DNA of 64,000 nt from Tenrec ecaudatus (Eukaryota > Chordata > Mammalia > Afrosoricida > Tenrecidae): positions 129,872,937-129,936,936 of the forward strand of contig NC_134538.1 in assembly GCF_050624435.1 (NCBI RefSeq). The letters run 5' to 3'. Position numbers and translations under genes: made by a program. The notes beneath the pieces are model-generated. The model was not told the DNA's origin. It ran no database searches and saw only the letters and a program-made list of their open reading frames with translations. Below, in pieces: positions 32,626-43,615 of this stretch (position 1 is its first letter; each line of letters starts with the position of its first letter).

Positions 32626-35600
32626 GATGGAGATAATAACCCTGAATATCAATGGCCTGAACTCAGGCATTAAAAGATTGAGACTAGCAGAATGGTTTAT
32701 AAAACAACCCATCAATCTGCTGCCTACAGGAGACACATTTCAAGGCTACAGACAAAAATAGGCTGAGACTCATAGGCTGGAGAAAGGTATACCAAGCAAA
32801 CAGTCATTCAAAAAAGCAGGGATAGCAATCCTAAACTTGAATAAAATTGACCTCAAAGTGCAAACCATAAAAAGAGATAAGGAGGGACACTATATAATGA
32901 TCATGGGAATGGTAGACAAAGAACCACTAAGCATTGTAAACATAAATTCCCCGGATGAGAGACCGCTGAAAACATCAACCAAATACTCCAAAAGATGAAA
33001 AAAGAAATCACAGCCTTAACAATTATAGTTCATGACTTCAATACACTACCCTAGGAGAAAGATAGACCACAGGAAAAGAAACCCAGCAAGGAGGCTAGAG
33101 ATCTAAATATTACATTTAGACAACTTGACCTGATATTTACAGCACTTTTCATCCAAGTACAAAAAAATGCACATTCTTCTCAAATCCATATGGCACATAT
33201 TTGAAGATGGACCACATGCTAGGGCATAAAGCAAATCTACATAAATTTAAGCACATTGATATCATACAGACCTCTCAGTCTGACCACTGTGCCACAAGGC
33301 TGGAAATAAACAAAAGGAAAACGAAGAAAACAAGAGCAAGCAATTGGAGGATGGATAACTCTCCACTGCAAAAGGAGTGCGTACTGGTAAAGATCAGAGA
33401 TGAAATTAGGAAATTTCTAGAAACCAATGAGAATGAGCACACAATGTACAAAAACGTATGGGACACAGCAAAGGCAGTCATCAGAGGAAGTTTCATAGCA
33501 ATACATGCACACCTGAGAAAGGAAGAGAGACTCACAATTGATATGCTGGCACAAAATTTACAACAAGTAAAGCAGAGTCAGCAGGACAATCCTAATAGAA
33601 AAAGAAAATAAATTATAAAAATCAGGGCTGAGATTCAGGAGAGGGAAATAAGAAAACTATGGGAAAAAGTAATGCTGCTAAAAGTTGGTTCTTTGAAAAG
33701 ATTAACAGAATCGAGAGACTGCTGGCAAACCTACCAATGAAAGGAGGGAACAAATTTCAATAGCAAGAATAAGGGATGAGATAGGATACATTAAAACAGA
33801 CCCTAATGAAATCAAAAGGATAATTACACCATTCTACAAAGGATTGTACTCCAATGAATTCAACAATTTGGAAGACATGGACAAATCCTTGGAAAAACAA
33901 CCCCTCCCTAGACTATCCTCAATGGATGCCAAGAATCTCAACAGACCCACAGCAATAGAATAAACAGAAAAGGTTATCAAGGAATTACCAACAAAAAAAT
34001 TCCCCTGGACCAGATGGCTTCACTGAAGAATTCTAAAAGGCATTTAGGGAAGAACTAACACCAATCCTACACAAATACATCTAGAACATAGAAAAATATG
34101 GCAAAGTCCTGAACTCCTATGAAGCTAGTATAACTCTTATCCCAAACCCAGGCAAGGATCCCACAAGGATCAAGAACTACAGACCAATATCCCTAATGAA
34201 CATCGATGCAAAAATCCTTAACAAAACACTAGCCAAAGAATGCAAAAGTATATAAAACAAATAATTCACCATGGCCAAGTGGGATTCAAACCAGGGATGC
34301 AGTGATGGCTCAACATACGAAAGACCATTAATATTATTCATCACATTGACATGAAAAAGTATAAGAACCACATGATAATATCGATAGATGCAGAAAAAGC
34401 ATTTGACAACATCCAACACCAATTCCTGTTTGAGACATTTGAGAAGATAGGAATGGAAGGAAATTCCTCAAGACAATACAAGCTATATATGAAAAGCCAA
34501 CAGCCAACGTGGTAGTCAATGGGGAAAAGACTAACACAATATCACTGAAAAAAGTATGTATGTAAGTATGTATGTAAGTATGTCCCTTGTCTCCACTCTT
34601 ATTTAATATCGTGCTGGAGGTTTTAGCTAACAGCATAAGGCAAAGAAACTACATCAAAGGTATTCATGTAGGGAAGGAAGAGGAGAAACTATCATTATTT
34701 GCAGATGATATGATTTTATATATGGAAAATACCAAAAGGTCCATAGGGGGAGGACCGGAAGCAAGAGAGGAGTTTGGCAGGGTGGCAGGATACAAGATCA
34801 ACAGAAGTCCATCAGGCAACTGGTCTTTCATAAGGCCCCAAAATATCCAATGGGAAGCACATGCCCTCTTTAACAAGTGGTGCCGGAAAAAATGGATATC
34901 TATCTGCAGAAAAATGAAGAAAGGCCCTTATCTCACTCCATGCACAAGAACAAACTCAAGGTGGATCACAGACCTTGAAGTTAAACCCCAAAATATTCTG
35001 GCCATCAGTGAGGGAACTGGGACCAACTTGAGAACCTTGGCATAGGAAATACATAAGCTATCAGAAACAGGGATGGACACAAACACAGAGGAGGCACAAA
35101 TTGAAAAATGGTACATACTGATGCTAAAACACCTGTGTACATAGAAAGAATTCACCAAGAGAGTAATAAGAGAGTCCACGGACTGGGAAACCATCTTTAG
35201 CAATGACACATCAGACAAAGGCCTTATTACTAAAATCTACAATATTCTGCTAGCTTCCAAAAAGAAAAAAGCTAATTGTCCACTGAGGAGGTGGGCACAG
35301 GATCTGAACAGAAGTTTCACAGGGGGCAGAAATCCAAATGGCCAACAAGCATATGAGAAAATATTCCTGATCTTTAACCATAAGAGAAATGCAAATTAAA
35401 ACAATAATGAGGTACCACGTAACATCCTCAAATACAGCCCAATTCAAAAAATCAGAAAGCAACAAGTGTTGGAGAGCCTGTGGGGAAACAAGAACACTTA
35501 TCCATTGCTGGTGGACCTGCAAGTATGTAGAGCCACTATAGAAATCAATTGGGCGATCTCTAAAACAGATGGAAATTGAGTTATCATACAACTCAGCAAT

Positions 35601-35901
35601 CCCCCTATTGAGCATATATCCAGGAGAGGCAAGAAACAAACCAAAGCCAGACATCTGTGCTCCAGTGTTCATTGTGGCACAGTTCACAATTGAAAGGGGT
35701 TAGAAACAACCCAAATTTCCATCAAGCGACAATTGGATTAAAAAGCTGTGGTATATACATACAATGGAGTACTGCGCATCGCTAAAAAGGAGCGATGAAT
35801 GTATGAAGCATATCGCTGCATGGGAAGAAGTGGAGGAAATCATACTAAATGAAGTAAGTCAAGAACAAATGGACAAGTACAACATAAGTCCGCTGAGGTA
35901 A
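32626..35901 (+). pseudogene. L1 ORF2 remnant (endonuclease and reverse transcriptase)
   Basis: Starts ATG at 32626 with MEIITLNINGLNSGIKRLRL, the first block of the APE-like endonuclease, and ends ...KYNISPLR at the TAA at 35899. The reverse-transcriptase active site FADDMILYMENT is intact near 34697-34735, preceded by SPLLFNIVLEVLANSIRQR. The span is about 1090 codons against roughly 1275 in human ORF2: after the active-site region (about 34830) the sequence jumps to the far C-terminal part (FNKWCRKKWISICRKMKKGP). Many stops and frameshifts occur, for example at 33051, 33610 and 33961. A tetranucleotide repeat replaces the GTRQGC motif at about 34556-34583. Confidence 0.88.
34556..34583. 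repeat. (ATGT)n microsatellite inside L1 ORF2
   Basis: The run gtatgtatgtaagtatgtat lies where the L1 copy at 43.0 kb reads gggaccagacaaggatgt. The codons of the reverse-transcriptase GTRQGC block are thus lost. Confidence 0.9.
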
Positions 35902-38150
35902 GCTTTAAAAAATAAAATGCAAAAGAGGCATAGGGAAAAAGCTACTGTATACAAACATTCCTGGGGTGAAGACCAGGTAATATGGCAAGGACCAGACCAA
36001 ATACAAGGATACACATGGTAGACAACTAAAAAGGAGGTGGGGAAAGGAAAAAAATAATGAAAAAGAAATGGGCAGTGTGGGCACAGGGCACTAACCCACC
36101 CAAGGGGAGGGTATTGTTTATATCTTCACAAGGAAAGAGGGACCAGACTTCAACCCAGTGCTCTAAGATGTGAATGCAACATGCTAGCATGGAGTAGGGA
36201 ACCAGTGGAGAGGTCTGGGGGGCCGGCCCCAATCCCAACTATTATGTAGATACCTGCCTCTCCCCACAGAAAAATTTATTTCAAAGGATGGCATTGAATC
36301 TTCAGCTCCTGGAGAGGGACATATCTCATCTGAGCACACAGGAGCAGATGAAAGGGGAGGAGGAGAGTGTGGAGCACACCGTGGCCCACCAGGCCCTGAG
36401 GATGATGTTCCCAATTAGAGCAGCCAGTCCACAGAAAGGACCACGTCGCCGGCTCCACTATGAGACACGATGCCCCTCACTGACCCACAGGGGACAACAC
36501 CAGAGACACAGTGTGGGAATTGCACCAAATCTGATCCCACCACACCGAGACACAACTCTAAGGGGGTGCAACAGAACAGCAAGGGAATGGAGCAGGAGAT
36601 GGTCCCCAGGGGATGCTTAAGGTAGACTTTGGGGCCAGGGCATGGCGCCCCAACAGACTGGACTGGAAAACACTCCTAAAGGCCAACAAACAATCCTTTA
36701 ACTAACTACAAGCTTTTCTTTCATGTTGTGTTTTGTTTTTGTCTTTGGTTTGTTTTTGTTGTATACTGTTGCTTAGTTTTGTTCTGTCTTATTTTTGTGC
36801 ATGTTATTATCTCCGCAGGTCTGTCTAAATAAGATAGGATGGATGAAAAATCTGGAGGAGAAACCAACGGGAATGACAGTTCCAAGGGGACATGGGAGAC
36901 GGGCAAGTGGGGGGAAAGGTAGTGGTTAACAAACCCAGGGACAAGGGAACAACAAGTGATCCAAATCGGTGGTGAGGAGGGTGTGGGAGGCCTGGTAGGG
37001 CATGATCAAGGGTAATGTAAACCAAGAGGAATTGCTGAAACCCAGGAGGGGTCTGAGCATGATGGTGGGACAGGAGGGAAGTCAAAGGAAATAGAGGAAT
37101 TAGCTGGGAGGCATAGGTCATTTATAGAGGTCTAGATAAAGGCATGTACATATGCAAGTATATTTATATATGAGGATGGGGAAATAGATCTATGTGCATA
37201 TATTTAGAAGTTTAGTATTAAGGTAGCAGATGGAAATTGGGCCTCCACTCAAGTACTCCCTCATTGCCAGAATGCTTTCTTCTATTAAATTGGCATTCTA
37301 TGATGCTCACCTTCCCAACACAACTGTTGAAGGCAAAGCGGGTGAATAAACAAATGTGGTGAAGAAAGCTGATGGTGCCCAACTATCAAAAGACATAGCA
37401 TCTGGGGTCTTAAAGGCTTAAAGGTAAACAAGCAGCCATCTAGCACAGAAGCAACAACATCACATGTGCGATCGCGAGGTGTAGAAGGGATCATTTATCA
37501 GGCATCATCAGAACAAAAAATCTTATCATAGTGAATGAGGGGGTAGTGTGGCATGGAGACTCAAAGCCCATTTGTCGGCCACTGGACATCCCCTTACAGA
37601 AGGGTCTCGGGGAGGAGATGAGCCAGTCAGGGTGTGATGTAGCAACAATGAAAAATACAACTTTCATCTAGTTCCTAAATGCTTCCCCCCCACACACCTA
37701 TCATGATTCCAATTCTACCTTGCAACTCTGGCTAGACCAGAGGTACAGATAGGAACCAGAAACACAGAGAATCCAGGGCAGATGGATGAACCCTTTAGGA
37801 CCAGTGGTGTGAGTGGTGATACTTAGAGGGTAGAGGGAGGGTGGGTTGAAAAGCGGGGACTGATTACAAGGATCTACATGTGACCTCCTCCCTGGGGGAT
37901 GGACAACAGAAAAGTGGGTGATGGGAGATGTTGGACAATTCAAGATATGACAAAATAATAATTTATAAATTTTCAAGGATTTGAGGGTGGGGTTAGTGTG
38001 AAGTGAGGGGGAAAATGAGGAGCTGGTGCCAGGGGCTTAAGTGGAGAGCAATTGTTTTGAGAATGATGGGGCAATGAATGTACAAATATGCTTCACACAA
38101 TTGATGTATGTATGGATTGTGATGAGTTGTATGAGCCCCTAATAAAACGA
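35902..38150 (+). other. L1 3' UTR, unusually long
   Basis: From the ORF2 stop to the tail is about 2.2 kb, against about 0.2 kb in human L1. Landmarks in order are ggaaagagggaccagacttc, tgacccacaggggacaacac, gtttgtttttgttgtatact, ggaggcctggtagggcat, gaaagctgatggtgccc, caagcagccatctagcac, gatctacatgtgacctcctc and the end gagcccctaataaaac. The terminal AATAAA is the probable polyadenylation signal. Most other L1 pieces in the window come from this UTR. Confidence 0.85.
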
Positions 38151-38167
38151 TTAAAAAAAGTATACTG

Positions 38168-38907
38168 TAGTTTGGCTAAACAGCAACTAAATTTTAAGTT
38201 TTCAGTCACTCTGAAGTGAAATCACATTTTATTCAAGGAAAATTAAAATTGATCACTTGGAAAATTTTAAGAAATTAAAGCTTATACAACAATTTGACTA
38301 CATATAACAACCTTGATTACCTTTTTTAACATATCAATTTATGAGTTTTATATTTTAATACCACAATTATGATAATATGCAAAATGGGCAAATAGTTGTA
38401 AAATCACTTGATTGCCTATGTCTTAAACTATAAAATGAGAATACCTGCTTCCCAGGTCTTTTGTGAGAATCATAGGCAATATATTAAAATAGTTTAAAAT
38501 ACAAACAAATTTTTAGAAATATTAATTTCACTTTCATAACTTTCTTTTCAAATTGAATTCATTGTACAGACATCAGGGTTTTTGTTGTGCTTTTTTTAAG
38601 TGCTACTTCCAAAGGAATATTTTTACTTGCTCTTTTGTCTGAACTGACTGAAAAATAATTTCTGGATGGAATTTTGCCTACGATTTATTGTCATCTTAAT
38701 ATTTTAGAAAAGGAAGCACTAGTCCCATCAATTGTAGCTGGCAAAATTTGGAGTAGGAATGATTTTTTAAGAAGTAAATCAAAAGGCCAGTAGACCATTG
38801 GTCAAATGTAGGTTTTTGAGTCAAAGGGACCATGTTCAATTCTTGTTCCAACACTTCAAAGTAAGATATTTGACAAGTTACAAAGTGACTTTATTTTATT
38901 TTCAACA
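38168..38907. other. No recognised feature
   Basis: AT-rich, nothing assigned. Confidence 0.45.
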
Positions 38908-38909
38908 GT

Positions 38910-38910
<1 letters not shown>

Positions 38911-38934
<24 letters not shown>
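38911..38934. repeat. (TA)n microsatellite at an L1 tail
   Basis: About 12 TA units precede aattttattggggctc, the antisense start of an L1 3' end. The repeat occupies the place of the poly-A tail and probably grew from it. Confidence 0.92.
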
Positions 38935-38940
<6 letters not shown>

Positions 38941-39925
38941 ATTGGGGCTCTTATAACTCCTATAACAATCCATACATCAATTGTGTCAAGTATATTTGTA
39001 TATATGTTGCCATCATTCTTTTCTAGACATTTACTTTCTATTGAGTTCTTGACACCAGCTCCTCTTTTTTCCCTTCCCATCACCCTTGTGACCTCTTGAT
39101 AAATTATAATTTATTATTATATTAATATCTTACACCTCTCTGTGTTTCTTCCCCAAGGTTTCCGTGTTCATCCCCTCGAAAGGTGTGGTGGTGGTATTGT
39201 GTCAATTATTGTTAATGGTTCCCCTTTCCTCCCCTACCCTCCCTATGTTCCCCCTACTCTCCTGGCATAGCTATTCCCATTCCTGTTCCTGGAGCCTGTG
39301 CACCATGAGCTCTTATATCTTATCCATATCTCTGTACATGATCTGGCAAAGTCCTAAGTGATAACAGCACTGAGGTCATGGTAGTAGGGGGTGAGGAAAC
39401 CTCAAGGAACCAGAGGAATAATGTGTGTTTCATCAGTGCTTACTGCACCCTGGTTGATTTACCCCTTCCCTGGGACCCCTCTGTGGGTGATGTCCCATTT
39501 TCTATAGATGGGCTTTGGATTTCTGCTCTGACCCCCATCATTGTCAACGATACGTTTGTTTGTTTATTATGGGTCTTCTGATGCCTATTACACGGTCTCA
39601 ATGACATATCATGATCTCACCAGATGGTGTGCTTCTTCCATATGAGCTTGTTGCTTTTCTGCTAGATGGCTGCTTTTTAAACTTCAAGTTTTTAAGATCC
39701 CAGAATGCTATGTATTTTGATAGTAATTCCTCTCAGCTACATTGCTCTTGCTCCAACACCCCAAAGATCTCTACATTCCACCTTATTGATTTTAAGTCCA
39801 TAGTTTTTCCCTGTCTATGCTGTTGTTCGCCCACACCTCCTTTCCACGCTGCCTCCTTCTGGGATGGTCAGCCCAGTTAATTTCTCCTCAAGCTGTTTCC
39901 CATGATTATCTTATATAAGTAGGCA
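38935..39925 (-). mobile_element. L1 3'-UTR fragment, antisense
   Basis: Antisense L1 terminus ttattggggctcttataact followed by the C/T-rich block, gatggtgtgcttcttccat, gctagatggctgctttttaa and tcttatataagtagg. Near 39720 it skips several hundred bases of the UTR (from atgtattttgatag to taattcctctcagctac). No coding part. Confidence 0.85.
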
Positions 39926-40221
39926 AACCAGCAAAGTGACTTTAAATGTTAGGAATTCCACAGAATTGTAGTAAGAGTTTAAATAATGATTTACATAAAT
40001 ACTTAATCCAGTACATCAAATAAATGGCAGCTACTTTATAATTATGAAGATACTTTATTTTCACCATCATGCTACTTATTTCTCAAAACACATACTTAAG
40101 ATACATGGAATAAGATCAAATATGGTGAACATTTCCACAACTGTATTAGTAGCCTAGAAGGCAACTGAAATCAAGACCCTCTTCCCAACAATTACAAAGT
40201 GTATCTATTTAAATGTACAAT

Positions 40222-40430
40222 AGCAAATAAAAAACAAAGCCAACTGCCTTCAATTCACTTACAACTCATAACAACTCTATAGGCCAGAGTAGAATTATAT
40301 GTCTACATTTCAGAGACTGTACATCTCTAGGGAAGCAGCAAGCCTCATCTTTCTCCCATGGAGCATTGGTGGGTTGATACTGCTAACCTAGCAATTAACA
40401 GCCCAACACAGAACTCCCTTTACCAATGAG
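40222..40430 (-). mobile_element. AfroSINE-like copy, antisense
   Basis: gccaactgccttcaattcac, taggccagagtagaattata, gactgtacatctctagggaa, gcctcatctttctcccatgg and agcaattaacagcccaacac in antisense family order. Nearly complete. Confidence 0.85.
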
Positions 40431-42004
40431 ATTCCTTTAGACATACATAGACCCATCAAAGTCTGAAAATTAAACACCACCTCATCACGCTACCTCTCAT
40501 AAAGCTGGTGCTTGAACCTTTATTCTCTATATTTTTAGTAGATCCACTATCCTCCCATATGTACCAGTTATAATTTAGGAAATTTGTGCTGACTCTAACA
40601 ACTGAGTGACCCTGATGCTAGTCCAACTAGAACCTATATCTGTGGAATCTACTTCCTTAATGTCCCTCAGATAATCATCAGTGCAGACATTTATTATCCC
40701 TTTATTGCTTTCCAACGGATCTTTCCAGCTCCTCTTAATGCTCTCCTTGTGCAATCTTTCTGAAATGTATGTCCTTCATGATCTTAATCTTGTCAGCTTC
40801 ACTGGCATTTAATCTTCTGTTACTTCACTTCCCTGACCACATCCTTTGTTGAAACTAAATGGAGTTATTTGGACTACTCCAAATCTATCATCTTGTTTCA
40901 TGCTCCTCTGATTAAGAACATACTTGTTCCTTAACCTAAAATTCTCATTCATCATTTGTCAATAACTCTACCCGTCATTCTGAACTGATCTCAGGGACCT
41001 TCTCCTTCATGCAGATTTTGCTGGCCTCGCACAAGTAGGAGCAGTAGCCAACTATGAAGTCCATTTATCATTTAATTTCTCATAATTTCCACAACGTTGT
41101 CCTGCCTAAATTATATTATCTTAGAAGGTAGGCATCAGTATATTTTGCCCTTATATTTAACCAAGAGAAAAATAATTGTTTCTTTTATGTCTAAATGAAA
41201 GTAAGGGAGAGAAAACATGTAGAAAAGGGAACTTTATGTCTATCTTAAGATGAATCAGTGGAGATTCATGAGTCTCTTAATTCTTATGATAGGGTATTTT
41301 CTGCACATTTAACTAAGTAAAAGATGAAAGATAATATAAATGCATGTCATAAATGATCCATTGCAACATTACCAATTTGACTATATCCCAAGGCAAATAT
41401 CAAAGAAGGAAAAAGTAAGCTAAGAAAAAGTATGAGATATTGCTATCTCATATAGTAGTCTCATTATATAACTCTTACAGAAGAACAAGTCCAATATGGA
41501 AGGAAAATGACACACTTGTCTTACAGAATGCCTTACAGATAACATATTTGTCTGTTGTGTATTAAGTATGAAAACAAGATTTATAATGTAAACCCAGTTA
41601 GCAGTGATTCTCTTTATCTGGTTTGATGAGCAAAGACGTTTTTCTTTTCCCTTTGCATTTGGGTAAGACTCTTCAAATAAGCAAAGGCAAAATGCCAAGT
41701 CTCTAATATTGTAATAAAGCCTAGTAATAGGAAGATATGCGTTAACGTAGTGAATCCTGAATGTATTACAGAAATGAGTGGTGAACATGTTTCTGAAGAT
41801 AACTCCAGATGGTCTAAGTTTTAAAATACTGTAAGTGTGATGAATATATTAGCACCACAAAGGGGGTGGGATCTCTATTCAATAACTGTAAGAATGGTTA
41901 TGAGGTACTTCAATTTCAAACAGTGCACTCTAAGATTTGACTTTTCATTCTAGTCACCGGGATCCTTTAAAAACAATAAACATGAAAGAAAACTTCTAGA
42001 ATAA
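40431..42004. other. No recognised feature
   Basis: No recognised element. A C/T-rich stretch at 40560-41000 has a composition that could hide an old LINE tail, but I cannot name it. Confidence 0.4.
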
Positions 42005-43615
42005 AATTATAAAGTTATATGCTGACACAAGACTTGCAGCAATTAGAGCAGAATCAACAGAACAATCCTACTAATAGCAAATTAAAAGAAATAATAAAAT
42101 CAGGACTGAGATTCATGAAAGAGAAAGCAAGGAAACTAGAAAAAATTAAAGCAGCTAAAAGTTGGTTCTTTAAAAGGACTAACAGAATCAACGGACCACT
42201 GGCGAACCTAACCAAAGAAAGGAAGGACAAAATTTCAATAGCAAGGATGAGGGATGAAACAGGAGAAATTATAACAGACCCTATTGAAATCAAAAGGATA
42301 ATTACACAGTACTACTAAGGCCTGTACTCCAATGAATTCAACAACTTGGAAGACATGACAATATGTGGAAACACAATCCCCCCCTAGACTATCCCAGAAG
42401 GACATCAAGAATTGCAATAGACTCATTAACAATTGAAGGTATAGATAAGATTATCAAGGAATTACCAACAAAAAAAATCCCCTGGGCCAGATGACTTTAC
42501 AGGAGAATTCTACCAAGCATTCAGGGAAGAACTGGCACCAATCCTACACAAACTCTGCCAGAACATAGAAAAAAGACAGCAAACTTCCAAACTCTTTCTA
42601 TAAAGCGAGTTAAACTCTGATATCTAAAGCAGGCAAGGATCCCCCAAGAATCAAGAACTAAGGAACATTGATGTAAAAATCTTTTTAAAAATACTGTAAA
42701 ATAGAATACAACAGTACATAAAACAAATAATTCACCATGACCAAGTGGGATTCATACCAGGAATGCAGGGATGTTTCAACATAAAGATCATTAGTATTAT
42801 TCACCACATTGACATGCAAAATTTTAAGAACCGCCTGATAATATTGATAGATGCAGGAAAAAGCATCCGACAGCATCCAACACCGTTCCTGTTTAAGACA
42901 CTCAAGAAAATAGGAATGGAAGGAAAATTCCTAAATATAACAAAAGTTATGTATGAAAAACCAGCAGCCAACATGGGAATCAATGGAGAAAAGATGAAAA
43001 CAATCCCACTGAAAAAAGGGACCAGACAAGGATGTCCCTTGTCCCCACTCTTATTTAACATTTTCCTGGAGGTCCTAGCTAACAACATAAGGCAAAGAAA
43101 AGACATCACAGCTATTCGTCTAGGGGAATAAAAGGTGAAACTATCGTTACTTGCAGATGATATTATTTTGTATATGGAAAATACCAAAAGCTCCACAAGG
43201 GGATTGCTGGAAGTGATGGAAAAATATGGCAGAGTTTCAGGATACAAGATCAACAAACAGAAATCTATTGGAGTGCTATACACATCAGATAAGATTACAG
43301 AAGAGATCAAAAAGGTAGTATCCTTCACAATAGCCAAGCACAAATTGAAATATCTAGGGATAAACCTGACTGAAAAAAACACAAAAGATTTGTACAAAGA
43401 AAACTACACACTACTACAAGAAACCAGTAGTGACCTCAACAAATAGAAGAATATCTCATGTTCATGGAACAGAAGACTCCATATAGTACAGAGGCACTAT
43501 ATAAATTTAATGCTATTCCAATACAAATGCCATCATCTTTCTTCAAAGAACTGGAAAAAACTGATTACCGATTTCATATGGAGAGAGAAAGAAGCCCAGA
43601 ATTAGCAGAGAACTC
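42005..43615 (+). pseudogene. Isolated L1 ORF2 fragment (linker and reverse transcriptase)
   Basis: Frames on the + strand give MLTQDLQQLEQNQQNNPTN, ERKDKISIARMRDETGEII, then after frameshifts QVGFIPGMQGCFNIKIISII, KGTRQGCPLSPLLFNIFLEV (near 43012) and LLADDIILYMENTKSS, and end near LITDFIWREKEAQN. This spans the stretch between endonuclease and reverse transcriptase plus the palm and finger regions. The catalytic FADD reads LADD. The copy is better preserved than the complete L1 at 31-38 kb and keeps GTRQGC. Neither the ORF2 C-terminus nor a 3' UTR or tail follows. Confidence 0.88.

Larger units (their letters stand above)
31211..38155 (+). mobile_element. Nearly complete L1 retrotransposon
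   Basis: The element lies between perfect 12-bp copies of aaaagtatactg (31199-31210 and 38156-38167), so both ends are defined. Order: 5' UTR with two monomers, an ORF1 C-terminal half, a spacer of about 240 bp, ORF2 with endonuclease and reverse-transcriptase regions, a very long 3' UTR and a short A-rich tail. Total length is about 6.9 kb, normal for L1, although ORF1 and ORF2 both carry internal losses. Many stops make it inactive. It is the best reference here for the other L1 pieces. Confidence 0.93.

Noticed and set aside
36288..36620. 110-codon plus-strand frame after L1 ORF2
   Set aside because: It lies in the L1 3' UTR, and the matching stretch at 23685-24029 is also open only by low stop density. 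No third L1 ORF is indicated.
42801..43397. 198-codon minus-strand hydrophobic frame
   Set aside because: Antisense shadow of the L1 reverse transcriptase at 42005-43615.
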